NCBI RefSeq assembly: GCF_037572775.1
Contig: NZ_JBBHKA010000001.1
Coordinates: 1,736,001-1,800,000 of the forward strand
Direction: 5' to 3'
Length of the DNA stretch: 64,000 bases
DNA from: Ramlibacter sp. PS4R-6
Lineage (GTDB): Bacteria > Pseudomonadota > Gammaproteobacteria > Burkholderiales > Burkholderiaceae_C
A program made the translations under genes and the position numbers. Under the pieces are notes generated by a model. It saw only the letters and a program-made list of their open reading frames with translations, made no database searches and was not told where the DNA came from. Position 1 is the stretch's first letter, and every line of letters begins with the position of its first letter. This document shows positions 54,301 to 63,121 of the stretch, in pieces.

Positions 54301-54450
54301 ATGGCCACCCATCCCGTCGAGCCCGAGCCGGCGGCGCCGGATTCCGAACCCTCGGCCCCCAATCCCTCGCACCTGCCGGTCGAACCCGAATTCGCGCCGA
54401 CCCTGCCGCCGGACGCCGACGACCCGCACGCGAAACCGCCCACCCTTTGA
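54301..54450 (+). CDS. Tiny proline-rich disordered protein
   Basis: 49 residues, with two copies of PVEPE and many Pro, Ala, Asp and Glu. No hydrophobic core, no signal. Begins 8 bp after the previous stop. Third member of the array; no function suggested by sequence. Confidence 0.5.
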   Translation: MATHPVEPEPAAPDSEPSAPNPSHLPVEPEFAPTLPPDADDPHAKPPTL

Positions 54451-54460
54451 GGACCCACCG

Positions 54461-54628
54461 ATGAAGAACACGACGCAGCCCGGCATCACGCCGCCCGTTC
54501 CGGGGCAGCACAAGGAAGAGCCCGAGTTCCGCAGCGAGGACGACATTCCCTCCGACGACGACAAGGCTTCGGCATCGGACAGCCGCGACGCGGACCCCAA
54601 GCCCGAGCGCGGCGAACGCGACGACTGA
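54461..54628 (+). CDS. Tiny highly charged disordered protein
   Basis: 55 residues from ATG 54461 with a good SD (GAGGA, 7 bp). Very acidic with some basic residues (FRSEDDIPSDDDKASASDSR). Disordered. Fourth member of the array. Confidence 0.55.
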   Translation: MKNTTQPGITPPVPGQHKEEPEFRSEDDIPSDDDKASASDSRDADPKPERGERDD

Positions 54629-54644
54629 GGGGCACAATGGGCGC

Positions 54645-54785
54645 ATGACGAACGCGACGCCGCCTGCTTCGCCTCCGCCCGAGCAGCCCAACCCCGAGCC
54701 GCTGGAGAAACCCGCCGATCCCGAGAAGCGCGGCATGCCCAGCCCGCCGACGCCGCCCGAGCACGAGCACCCGAAGCAGCCCTAG
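54645..54785 (+). CDS. Tiny proline/glutamate-rich protein
   Basis: 46 residues from ATG 54645 (SD GAGGGG). About one third Pro, otherwise Glu, Lys and His (PPEQPNPEPLEKPADPEK). Disordered. Last of the array; its stop overlaps the end of the convergent PD-(D/E)xK gene by 4 bp. Confidence 0.5.
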   Translation: MTNATPPASPPPEQPNPEPLEKPADPEKRGMPSPPTPPEHEHPKQP

Positions 54786-55519
54786 AGCATCTGCTGCGGG
54801 TCGTCTTCGGCCACCGGCAGCGGCGTCGCCTTCGCCAGCGCCATCCACACGCCGAACGGCAAGCCATTGCGCGCACGCCGCGGGGCCTGCCGCACGACGG
54901 CCAGGCGACCGTTTTCCAGCACCATCACGCCGCACTCCGCCGGCACTTCGTCGGCTTCGGCGATGCAGCGGCCGCGCGCGTCGCAACCCAGCACGTACCA
55001 GCACTCGCCCAGGTCCAGGTAGGCCGCGCGCTTGGCTTCGTTCTTCAGGTCCGACAGCAAGTCCGCGCGGCGCACCTTCACCTCGTGCACGATGGGATCG
55101 ACGTAGGTTGCCACCGAGGTGTTGCGGATCGAGAAGACGTCCGGGCGCGCCATGCACCAGCGCAAGGGGCTGTCGGCTTCGTCGCTGGGCACCTGCGCGC
55201 GCAGCGACAGGTTGCGCCAGGCGACGCGGCCGGCGCGGCTCATCTCCTGCGCGACGCGTTCGACGAGGGCCTCGTGCGCATCGAACGCACGGCGGTTGGC
55301 TTTCAGCGCGTTGGCAATGAGCTGCACGCCGGCATCCGTGACGCGCAGCGACTCGTGGCCGCTGCGCGCGCGCTCACGGCTGAGCAGGCCGGCGGCGAGC
55401 AGCTCGATCTCCAGCGGGTCTTGCATGGGCCACCCGGCGGAGCGGTAGATCTCGCGCAGGCGGCGCGCGTGGGCCTTCCCGAAGGGGATGGGCTGCGGCG
55501 AGGCGGGGACTGCTTCCAT
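54782..55519 (-). CDS. PD-(D/E)xK-type nuclease-fold protein, MmcB-like
   Basis: 245 residues from ATG 55519. The N-terminal third looks like a winged-helix region. The middle has RPDVFSI followed by HEVKVRRADLLSDLKNEAKRAAYLDLGECWYVLGC, matching the Asp...Glu-x-Lys core and flanks of MmcB-like DNA-repair proteins. The function is not proven; it may nick or bind DNA. It lies near, but not within, the alkylation-repair operon. Confidence 0.65.
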   Translation of the reverse strand: MEAVPASPQPIPFGKAHARRLREIYRSAGWPMQDPLEIELLAAGLLSRERARSGHESLRVTDAGVQLIANALKANRRAFDAHEALVERVAQEMSRAGRVAWRNLSLRAQVPSDEADSPLRWCMARPDVFSIRNTSVATYVDPIVHEVKVRRADLLSDLKNEAKRAAYLDLGECWYVLGCDARGRCIAEADEVPAECGVMVLENGRLAVVRQAPRRARNGLPFGVWMALAKATPLPVAEDDPQQML

Positions 55520-55622
55520 GGGCGCGCAAAGGGAAAAGTGTAGCGGTGCCGTAGGCAGGCTCCCACCCCTTTTGTGGCGGCAGGCTGATCGCATGGCTCA
55601 AGTGCATCGCGACAATAGCGGA

Positions 55623-55931
55623 ATGGTCGAGAACGCTACCTATGGGATCACCGCCGTCCGCTTCGCGGGCACCCAGGTCGTCGAGGCAATGATGGGCTTG
55701 ATCGACCGGTCGCGGGAGCACTGGGACCTGCGGCCGGCGCCAACGCGCGTCACCGAAGTCATCGACCGCATGGTCGAGGGCGACACGGTGATCAGCCTGT
55801 TCCCGGACGACGAGGGCCAGCTGCATCCCGGCCCCGAAGTGAAGGTGGACGTGCTGCCCGAGGGCACCGAAACCCTGGCGCTCGCCGACGAGTCGGCCGG
55901 CCTCAGCCTGCGCGACTTGCCGCGCTTCTAG
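55623..55931 (+). CDS. Conserved-looking small protein of unknown function
   Basis: 102 residues from ATG 55623; ATG 55593 would add ten residues and neither has a strong SD. Mixed alpha/beta (ITAVRFAGTQVVEAMMGLID; VTEVIDRMVEGDTVISLFPD), acidic, cytoplasmic. No family recognised. Its stop and the stop of the convergent gene share CTAG. Confidence 0.6.
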   Translation: MVENATYGITAVRFAGTQVVEAMMGLIDRSREHWDLRPAPTRVTEVIDRMVEGDTVISLFPDDEGQLHPGPEVKVDVLPEGTETLALADESAGLSLRDLPRF

Positions 55932-56092
55932 AACGCTTTCAGTTCCTTCTTCAGCGCCAGCTTCTGCTGCTGGCGCTGCGCCGACTGCGACTTGCGGTGC
56001 GAGCCCGCCTTGCGTTGCGCGGCCTGCGCGACCAAAGGATTGCGCGGCTTCGGTGGCGTCACGTGCAGCTTCATCTTGCGCGCCGACGTCAT
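55928..56092 (-). CDS. Small, strongly basic protein
   Basis: 54 residues from ATG 56092, overlapping the EamA gene by 4 bp. Rich in Lys, Arg, Gln and Ala (AQRKAGSHRKSQSAQRQQQK), with no acidic cluster except near the end; a nucleic-acid-binding role is plausible. Last gene of the alkylation-repair operon. Confidence 0.6.
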   Translation of the reverse strand: MTSARKMKLHVTPPKPRNPLVAQAAQRKAGSHRKSQSAQRQQQKLALKKELKAF

Positions 56093-57024
56093 GGCTGCTT
56101 CTTCCTTCCGAAAGCGACCAGGCCCGTCGACAGCGCCGTGCCGCACACGATGACCACGCCGCAGAACAGCATCCAGCCGGTCACGGGCTCGGACAGCAGC
56201 AAGGCGCCATAGAACACCGCGAACACCGGGACGAGGAACGTGACCGTCAGCGCACGCGCGGGCCCGGCCACCTCGATCAGCCGGAAGTACAGGATGTACG
56301 CCACGCCCGTGCACAGCACGCCGACGGCGACGAGCGCCAGCCACGCCTGCAGGCTTGGCGCCTGCGCGGGCCACACGAAGGCGGCCGGGATCACCAGTGC
56401 CATGCTAGCGCCGACCTGGCTGCCGGTGGCCGTCATCAGCGGCGGCAGGCCCGTGAGGTATTTCTTGGTGGCGGTGGCGGCGATGCCGTAGCACAGCGTC
56501 GCCAGCAGGCACGCGAGCACGGCCCACGCCGGTGCGATGCCCGACTCGTTCGGCTTGAAGCTCGCCTTGTCCCACGCGAGCATCGCCACGCCGGCAAAGC
56601 CGATCGCCAGGCCGATGGCGCGCCAGGCCGTCGGGCGCTCGCGCAGCCACACCCACGCGATCAGCGCGCCGAACAGCGGCACGGTGGCATTGAGGATGGC
56701 GGACAAGCCCGTGGTGATCGACAGCAGCGCGAACGAGAAGCACAGGAACGGGATGCCCGAATTGATCACGCCGATGGCGCACACCTTCTTCCAGTGCCGC
56801 AGCAACAGCGGCGCCTGCCCCCGCAACGCGAGGATGGGCAAGAGGAAGGCTGCAGCGACGACGACGCGCACGGCGGCTGTCGGCAGCGCGCCGAACTCCA
56901 CCGTGCCGATGCGCATGAACAGGAACGACGAGCCCCAGATGGCCGCGAGCAGCACGAAGTCGATGAACCAGCTGCGGCGGCGCGATGCGAGCAGGGGCGC
57001 CGCGGCGCCCGGGACACTGCTCAA
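56089..57024 (-). CDS. EamA/DMT-family exporter
   Basis: 311 residues if TTG 57024 is the start, which overlaps the ogt stop by 4 bp; no suitable ATG exists near the N-terminus. Ten membrane helices in two EamA repeats (FIDFVLLAAIWGSSFLFMRIG; WAVLACLLATLCYGIAATAT). The substrate is unknown, perhaps an amino acid or metabolite. Coupled to ogt and alkA. Confidence 0.85.
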   Translation of the reverse strand: MSSVPGAAAPLLASRRRSWFIDFVLLAAIWGSSFLFMRIGTVEFGALPTAAVRVVVAAAFLLPILALRGQAPLLLRHWKKVCAIGVINSGIPFLCFSFALLSITTGLSAILNATVPLFGALIAWVWLRERPTAWRAIGLAIGFAGVAMLAWDKASFKPNESGIAPAWAVLACLLATLCYGIAATATKKYLTGLPPLMTATGSQVGASMALVIPAAFVWPAQAPSLQAWLALVAVGVLCTGVAYILYFRLIEVAGPARALTVTFLVPVFAVFYGALLLSEPVTGWMLFCGVVIVCGTALSTGLVAFGRKKQP

Positions 57025-57515
57025 AGGGCGCCCTCCAGCTTGAGCAGCGCGCTCTTGCGCTCGAGGCCGCCGGCATATCCCGTCAATGCGCCCCCGGTGC
57101 CCAGCACGCGGTGGCACGGCACGACGATGCTGACCGGGTTGCGGCCCACGGCCGCACCGACCGCGCGCACGGCGCTCGGCACGCCGATGCCGCGGCTCAG
57201 TGCGCCGTAGTTCGTGGTGGCGCCATGTGGGATCGCGAGCAGCGCCCGCCACACCGATTGCTGGAAGGGCGTGCCCGTGGCGAGGTCCAGCGGCAGGTCG
57301 AACGCCGAGCGCCGGCCGTCGAAGTATTCCCGCAACTGCGCGATGGCGCGCACGATGTGCGGGTGCGCCGCGTCCTCGCGCCAGCGCGAGTGGTCGGGCA
57401 TGTGCTTCTGCCCTTCGAACCACACGCCGGCGACGCCGTTGTCGGTGACTGCGACGACCATGGCGCCGAGCGGCCCTTGCCACAGGGCCTTGACGATGGG
57501 GGACGGGAATTTCAT
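57021..57515 (-). CDS. ogt: Methylated-DNA--[protein]-cysteine S-methyltransferase
   Basis: 164 residues. Acceptor Cys134 in VVPCHRVLG, preceded by GTPFQQSVWRALLAIPHGAT and the helix-turn-helix SAVRAVGAAVGRNP. Removes methyl groups from O6-methylguanine by suicide transfer. Overlaps alkA upstream and the EamA gene downstream. Confidence 0.95.
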   Translation of the reverse strand: MKFPSPIVKALWQGPLGAMVVAVTDNGVAGVWFEGQKHMPDHSRWREDAAHPHIVRAIAQLREYFDGRRSAFDLPLDLATGTPFQQSVWRALLAIPHGATTNYGALSRGIGVPSAVRAVGAAVGRNPVSIVVPCHRVLGTGGALTGYAGGLERKSALLKLEGAL

Positions 57516-59008
57516 TCGGAGGCTCCTGGTGTCTTGTCGTTCATGGAAGCCCAGGCGCGGACGACAGCATAGCTGCGCCACGGTTTCCATGCCTGCGATG
57601 CGGCTTCTGCGGCGCGCGCCGCGTTGCGTTCGCCTTGCACGCCCAGCGCCTTGTGCAGCGCGACGTCGCCGGCGGGAAATGCATCGGGCCAATGCAGCGC
57701 GCGCATCGCGATGTAGTGCGCCGTCCAGTCGCCGATGCCGGGCATCTCCTTCAGCTGCGCGATGCTGGCGTCCACGTCGGCGCCGCCGTGCAAGTGCAAC
57801 TTGCCTTGCGCCACCGCGCGCGCGATCGCGACGATCGCCGCCTGCCTTTGCTTGACGATGCCCAGCTGGCCGAGCGCGTCGCCTTCGGCGCGCGCCAGCA
57901 CCTTCGCTTCGGGAAACAGCCTGTTCAATCCTTCGAACGGCGTCTCGATGCTTTCGCCGAAGCGGTCCACCAGCCGCTGCGCCAGCGTGCGCGCGGCGGC
58001 CACCGTGATCTGCTGCCCCAGCACCGCGCGCACCGCGATCTCGTAGCCGCTGAACGCGCCCGGCACGCGCAGGCCGTCGCCGCGCGGGAAGCGCTCGTGC
58101 AGCAGGGCGTTGATCGCCTGCGGGTCGGCGTCGAGGTCGAAGGCCATGCGCACGCGGCGGATCACGAGCGGCAGCGCCTCGTAGAGCGATTCGCTCGTGC
58201 GCAGCAGGACCTCGTGCCGCGCCTCGTCGAAGCTCGCCTCGATCCAGCCCTTGTACTTGTGGCCCCCCGACTCGACGGCCAGCGTGCGCGTGAGCTTGCG
58301 CGCCTGCACGTCGTCGACGCCCGCGATGCGGCGCGTGCGGAAGAACGCGAGCATGGCGTCGACGTCGTAGGGTGGGCGCCAGGCCAGGCGGATGGCGGGG
58401 CCGGAGCCGACGGCGCGGCCTTCGCGCCGCAGCTGCGTCGGGTTCAGCCCGTAGTGTTCGGCGAACGCCGCGTTGAAGCGCCGCAGGCTCGCGTAACCGC
58501 TGGCCAGCGCGATCTGCGTGACGGGCAGGTCGGTGTCGGCCAGCAATTGCTTGGCCGTGAGCAGGCGCCGCGTCTGCAGGTATTGCAGCGGTGATACGCC
58601 GAACTGCGCCTCGAAGATGCGCCGCACGTGGCGGTCGCTCACCCCCAGGCGCTGCGCCAGCGCCTCGACCGACGGCGATTCGCCGCGCCACGCTTCCGGT
58701 TCTTCCAGCAGCCGCACGGCCTGGTGCGCGAGGATGGCGCCCGCGTCCTGGATCGACCACACGACCGATTGCGGCGCCAGTTCGGGCCGGCAGCGCAGGC
58801 AGGGGCGGAAGCCCGCGCTTTCGGCCTGCGCCGCGTGCGGGAAGAAGCGGCAGTTCTCGCGCTTGGGCGTGCGCACGCGGCACACGGGGCGGCAGTAGAT
58901 GCCGGTGCTCGTGACGCCGGTGAAGAAGCGCCCGTCGAAGCGTGCGTCGCGCGCCTTCAGGGCGAGGTAGCAGGCGTCGGCTTGCAGCGGTTCGGTCGCG
59001 GGGGACAT
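57512..59008 (-). CDS. alkA: Ada-N/AraC-HTH/AlkA fusion: DNA-3-methyladenine glycosylase II
   Basis: 498 residues from ATG 59008; the frame is open far upstream but that part is antisense to other genes. Residues 1-80: Ada metal-binding domain with four Cys (YCRPVC, CLRC). About 90-190: AraC-type HTH (PSVEALAQRLGVSDRHVRRIF). About 205-495: AlkA N-domain and HhH glycosylase (LKEMPGIGDWTAHYIAMRAL, catalytic Asp in PAGDVAL). It can sense methyl phosphotriesters, act as an activator, and excise alkylated bases. First gene of the repair operon. Confidence 0.93.
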   Translation of the reverse strand: MSPATEPLQADACYLALKARDARFDGRFFTGVTSTGIYCRPVCRVRTPKRENCRFFPHAAQAESAGFRPCLRCRPELAPQSVVWSIQDAGAILAHQAVRLLEEPEAWRGESPSVEALAQRLGVSDRHVRRIFEAQFGVSPLQYLQTRRLLTAKQLLADTDLPVTQIALASGYASLRRFNAAFAEHYGLNPTQLRREGRAVGSGPAIRLAWRPPYDVDAMLAFFRTRRIAGVDDVQARKLTRTLAVESGGHKYKGWIEASFDEARHEVLLRTSESLYEALPLVIRRVRMAFDLDADPQAINALLHERFPRGDGLRVPGAFSGYEIAVRAVLGQQITVAAARTLAQRLVDRFGESIETPFEGLNRLFPEAKVLARAEGDALGQLGIVKQRQAAIVAIARAVAQGKLHLHGGADVDASIAQLKEMPGIGDWTAHYIAMRALHWPDAFPAGDVALHKALGVQGERNAARAAEAASQAWKPWRSYAVVRAWASMNDKTPGASE

Positions 59009-59075
59009 GCGGCCATGATACGCAGCGGCCCCCGCGCGGCTAGCCGTTTCCGGACATGTCCCTGGAACCCATCTT

Positions 59076-59309
59076 TCAGCCCTCGTAGCCCTCGACGGTA
59101 CCCTTGTCGCGCACCTTGGCGTCCGCCGGGTCCTGGCCGAATTCGCGCTTGGCGCGGCGCTGGCGCAGCAGATCCCAGCACTGGTCGAGCTGCTCGCTGA
59201 CCAGCTTGAGCCGCTGTGCCTTGTCGGCCGCGCTGCGGTCGCCGTCCAGCAGCGAATGCTCTTCGCGGACCAGTTCCTCGATGTGTTGCAGAACCTTGCG
59301 ATCGTCCAT
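59076..59309 (-). CDS. DUF2630 family protein
   Basis: 77 residues, starting MDDRKVLQHIEELVREEHSLLDGD and containing LDQCWDLLRQRRAKREFG and VEGYEG, the DUF2630 pattern. Two-helix, cytoplasmic, charged. Function unknown. It lies 67 bp upstream of alkA in the same direction. Confidence 0.82.
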   Translation of the reverse strand: MDDRKVLQHIEELVREEHSLLDGDRSAADKAQRLKLVSEQLDQCWDLLRQRRAKREFGQDPADAKVRDKGTVEGYEG

Positions 59310-59494
59310 GCGTTCCCCTCAACGTCAACTGCGGAAAGCGTACTCCGAATCCGGCGTGCCGTGGCAGTCGCATTGCCGAGGTCAGAAGTGGGTGAGCCTT
59401 TTGCCCGCAGGCTGAGCAGACGTTCTCGAAGACGGGGTGCACGAACGAGCCATGGAAGTCCGATCCCACGAGGGTGGCCCCCTAGAATCACACG

Positions 59495-60877
59495 ATGCAA
59501 TTCTCCCCGTCGATCTTCAAGGCCTACGACATCCGCGGCGTCGTGCCGTCCACGCTCAACGAACAGGTGGCGCAGGCGCTGGGCCTCGCCTTCGGCACGG
59601 TGGCGCAGCGGCAAGGCGAAAAGACGGTGGCGGTCGGCCGCGACGGGCGCCTGAGCGGCCCGCAGATGTCGGCCGCGCTGGTCCGCGGCCTCGTCGCATC
59701 CGGCGTGGACGTGATCGACATCGGCATGGCCACCACGCCGATGCTCTACTTCGCGACCAACACCTTGTGCTCGAGCGGCATCCAGGTGACGGGCAGCCAC
59801 AACCCCAAGGACTACAACGGCTTCAAGATGGTGCTGGCCGGCCGCGCCATCTACGGCGACGACATCCAGGAGCTGCGCCGGCTGATGGAAGAGGGCGGCA
59901 AGCCCGCCGCGAAGCCGGGCAACGTGCGCAACGTGAACGTGCTCAAGCCCTACCGCGACCGCATCGTCTCCGACGTGAAGCTGGCGCGGCCCATGAAGGT
60001 CGTCGTCGATTGCGGCAACGGCATCGCCGGCGCTTCGGCCCCCGGCATCTTCCGCGCGCTGGGCTGCGAGGTGATCGAGCTCTTCAGCGAGGTCGACGGC
60101 AACTTCCCCAACCACCACCCGGACCCGAGCAAGCCCGAGAACCTGCGCGACCTGATCGCGGCCATCAAGAAGCACGACGCCGAGCTCGGCCTGGCCTTCG
60201 ACGGCGACGGCGACCGGCTGGGCATCATCACGAAGCAGGGCAACAACATCTTTCCCGACCGGCAGATGATGCTGTTCGCGCGCGACGTCCTCAAGCGCGT
60301 GCCCGGCGGCACCATCGTCTTCGACGTGAAGTGCACGCAGCGCCTGGCGCCCGCGATCGCCGAGGCGGGCGGCCAGCCCCTGATGTTCAAGACCGGCCAC
60401 TCGCTCATCAAGGCCAAGATGAAGGAAGTGAATGCGCCGCTGGGCGGCGAGATGAGCGGCCACGTCTTCTTCAAGGAGCGCTGGTTCGGCTTCGACGACG
60501 GCACCTACGCGGGCTGCCGCATCCTGGAGATCCTGTCGCGCACGCAGGACCCGAGCGCCGTGCTCGACGGCCTGCCCACCAGCTTCTCCACGCCCGAACT
60601 CAACGTGAAGTGCGCCGAGGGCGAGCCGCACGCGATCGTCGACAAGCTCAAGGCGGTGGCGAAGTTCGGCGCGCCGGCGCAGGTGAACACCATCGACGGC
60701 GTGCGCGTGGACTGGCCCGATGGCTTCGGCCTGATCCGCGCGTCCAACACCACGCCCGTGCTGGTGCTGCGGTTCGAGGGCCAGACGCCCGAGGCCCTGC
60801 ACCGCATCGAGCACGAGATGCTGGCGCTGCTGAAGAGCGTGAAACCCGACGCGGCGATCGAGGCGGCCGCCCATTGA
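59495..60877 (+). CDS. algC: Phosphomannomutase/phosphoglucomutase
   Basis: 460 residues, AlgC length. Phosphoserine Ser101 in TGSHNPKDYNG, Mg-binding DGDGDRLG, sugar-binding GGEMSGH and phosphate-binding RASNTTPVLVLRFEG. Interconverts hexose-6-phosphates and hexose-1-phosphates, feeding GDP-mannose and UDP-glucose for LPS and EPS. Followed 25 bp later by waaC. Confidence 0.95.
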   Translation: MQFSPSIFKAYDIRGVVPSTLNEQVAQALGLAFGTVAQRQGEKTVAVGRDGRLSGPQMSAALVRGLVASGVDVIDIGMATTPMLYFATNTLCSSGIQVTGSHNPKDYNGFKMVLAGRAIYGDDIQELRRLMEEGGKPAAKPGNVRNVNVLKPYRDRIVSDVKLARPMKVVVDCGNGIAGASAPGIFRALGCEVIELFSEVDGNFPNHHPDPSKPENLRDLIAAIKKHDAELGLAFDGDGDRLGIITKQGNNIFPDRQMMLFARDVLKRVPGGTIVFDVKCTQRLAPAIAEAGGQPLMFKTGHSLIKAKMKEVNAPLGGEMSGHVFFKERWFGFDDGTYAGCRILEILSRTQDPSAVLDGLPTSFSTPELNVKCAEGEPHAIVDKLKAVAKFGAPAQVNTIDGVRVDWPDGFGLIRASNTTPVLVLRFEGQTPEALHRIEHEMLALLKSVKPDAAIEAAAH

Positions 60878-60902
60878 CGTACACGGGGCACAATGCAGCC
60901 CC

Positions 60903-61868
60903 GTGAAGATCCTCATCGTCAAGCTCTCCTCGCTCGGTGACGTGGTGCACACCATGCCCGCCGTGCAGGACATCCGGCGCTGCGTGCCCCAAGCAAGCAT
61001 CGACTGGGTGGTGGAGAGGGGCTTCGCGCCGCTGGTGGCGCGCTGCGAAGGCGCTGCCGAGGCCATCCCCTGCGAGCTGCGGCGCTGGAGCCGCAACCCG
61101 CTGTCGCACGAGACGCGCGCCGAGTGGCGCACCTTCCGCCAGCGCCTGCGCAGCGTGCGCTACGACGCCGTGATCGACCTGCAGGGGCTGACGAAGTCGG
61201 CGCTGGTCGCGCGCGCGGCACGCACCACCGAAGGCGGCAAGCGCTTCGCCATGGCCAACCGAACCGACGGCGCGAGCTACGAAGCCCCTACGCGCTGGGT
61301 GGCGGACGTCGCGATCAAGCTCGAGCCGCGCGTGCATGCGGTGCAGCGGGCCCGCGAGATCTGCGCGCGGGCGCTGGGCTACGACATCCCTTCGCCGCTG
61401 CGCTTCGGCCTGCGCGCATCCGCCGCGGGCCGCACGAACGCGGTGTGCCTGGTGCACGGCACTTCGCGCGACGACAAGTGCTGGCCGGCCGCGAACTGGC
61501 TGGCGCTGGGCCGCCGCCTCATCGCCCAGGGCCACACGCTCGCATTGCCGCACGGCAACGACGAGGAGCTGGCGCGCAGCGAAGCGATGGCGCGTGAGCT
61601 GGGCGATGCCGCGCAGGTGTGGCCGCGGCTGGACCTCGGCGCACTCACCGACCGGCTCGCAACCTGCGCCGGCGTCATCGGCGTGGACAGCGGCCTGAGC
61701 CACATCGCGGTCGCGCTCGACCTGCCGCACGTGCAGGTCTACAACTTCGAGACGGCCTGGCGCACGGGGCCGTTCGACACGCCGCACCAGCGCGCCGTCT
61801 ACGCGCAGCCCACGCCGTCGCTCGAAGCCGTGTGGGACGCATGGGAGAGCGTGAGGCCGCGCCCATGA
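60903..61868 (+). CDS. waaC: Lipopolysaccharide heptosyltransferase I
   Basis: 321 residues from GTG 60903. GT9 family: KILIVKLSSLGDVVHTMPAV, DLQGLTKSALVA, LVHGTSRDDKCWP and GVDSGLSHIAVALDLP. Adds the first heptose to Kdo-lipid A. Its stop overlaps the waaA start (ATGA). Confidence 0.93.
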   Translation: MKILIVKLSSLGDVVHTMPAVQDIRRCVPQASIDWVVERGFAPLVARCEGAAEAIPCELRRWSRNPLSHETRAEWRTFRQRLRSVRYDAVIDLQGLTKSALVARAARTTEGGKRFAMANRTDGASYEAPTRWVADVAIKLEPRVHAVQRAREICARALGYDIPSPLRFGLRASAAGRTNAVCLVHGTSRDDKCWPAANWLALGRRLIAQGHTLALPHGNDEELARSEAMARELGDAAQVWPRLDLGALTDRLATCAGVIGVDSGLSHIAVALDLPHVQVYNFETAWRTGPFDTPHQRAVYAQPTPSLEAVWDAWESVRPRP

Positions 61869-63121
61869 TGCTGCGGCGCCTGTACACCTTCGCGATGATC
61901 GGCGCGCAGCCGCTGCTGCGGCGCAAGCTGCGCAGGCGCGGGCGCGCGGAGCCCGGCTACCTCGAGCACATCGACGAGCGCTTCGGCCGTTACGCCGGCA
62001 GCGTCGAGCCCGGCGCGCTGTGGATCCACGCGGTGTCGCTGGGCGAAACGCGCGCCGCCGCGATCCTCGTCGAGCAGCTGCGCAAGCTGCAGCCGGACAT
62101 CCGCATCCTGCTCACGCACGGCACGGCGACCGGCCGCGCGGAAGGCGAGCGCATCCTGCGCAAGGGCGACATGCAGGCGTGGCTGCCGTGGGACGTGCCC
62201 AAGGCCGTGCACGGTTTCCTCAACCACTTCCGCCCCCGCGCCGGCGTGCTCATGGAGACCGAGGTGTGGCCCAACCTGGTGGCGGGCTGCAAGGCGCGCG
62301 ACATCCCGCTGGCGCTGGCCAACGCCCGCTTCTCGGAAAAGTCGATGAAGCAGACGCTGCGCCTGGCACGCCTGGCCCGCCAGACGTACGGCACGCTGGC
62401 GGCCGTATGGGCGCAGACCGATGCGGATGCGCAGCGGCTCGCGCAGGTCGGCGCGACGGTGAAGCACGTCTTCGGCAACCTCAAGTTCGACGCGACGCCC
62501 GATCCCGTGCAACTGGAGCGCGGGCGCGAGTGGCGCGACACGCTCGACCGGCCGGTCGTGATGTTCGCCAGTTCCCGCGAAGGCGAAGAAGAGGCGTTCT
62601 TCCAGCTGCTGCAGTCCGAGGACGGCCTCGAAGGCGTGCAATGGCTGGTGGTGCCGCGGCATCCGCAGCGCTTCGAGGAAGTGGTGCAGCTCGCCGAACT
62701 GCATGGCCTGACGGTGTCGCGCCGCACCGACTGGCCCGACGCCCCCGAGGATGCGCAGGTGTGGATCGGCGATTCGCTCGGCGAGATGGCGCTGTACTAC
62801 GGCCTCGCGGACGTCGCCTTGCTGGGCGGCAGCTTCGCCAAATTGGGCGGCCAGAACCTGATCGAGGCCGCGGCCTGCGGTTGCCCCGTGGTGATGGGCC
62901 CGCACACGTTCAACTTCGCCGAGGCCGCCGAGCTGTCGCTGGCCGCCGGCGCGGCGCAACGCGTGCCCGATATGCGCGAGGGCGTGCTCGCGGCGGTGGC
63001 ATGGGCCTCCGACATCGAGCGCCAGCTCGCGGGCCACCGCGCCGCGCTGGGGTTCGCGGCGGCTCACCAGGGCGCGGCGCGCCGCACGGCCGAGGCGCTG
63101 CTGGCGCTGGTGGGGCGCTGA
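61865..63121 (+). CDS. waaA: 3-deoxy-D-manno-octulosonic acid transferase
   Basis: 418 residues from ATG 61865. N-terminal membrane anchor, then LWIHAVSLGETRAA, LMETEVWPNL, RFSEKSMK and C-terminal ALLGGSFAKLGGQNLIEAAACGCPVVMGPHTFNF. Adds Kdo to lipid A precursor. Its stop shares the A of the antiporter start (TGATG). Confidence 0.95.
   Translation: MMLRRLYTFAMIGAQPLLRRKLRRRGRAEPGYLEHIDERFGRYAGSVEPGALWIHAVSLGETRAAAILVEQLRKLQPDIRILLTHGTATGRAEGERILRKGDMQAWLPWDVPKAVHGFLNHFRPRAGVLMETEVWPNLVAGCKARDIPLALANARFSEKSMKQTLRLARLARQTYGTLAAVWAQTDADAQRLAQVGATVKHVFGNLKFDATPDPVQLERGREWRDTLDRPVVMFASSREGEEEAFFQLLQSEDGLEGVQWLVVPRHPQRFEEVVQLAELHGLTVSRRTDWPDAPEDAQVWIGDSLGEMALYYGLADVALLGGSFAKLGGQNLIEAAACGCPVVMGPHTFNFAEAAELSLAAGAAQRVPDMREGVLAAVAWASDIERQLAGHRAALGFAAAHQGAARRTAEALLALVGR

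Noticed and set aside
57512-61132. 1206-codon minus frame suggesting a very long AlkA fusion
   Set aside because: Residues upstream of ATG 59008 are antisense to algC and waaC and look like low-complexity shadow sequence. The Ada domain starts right after 59008.
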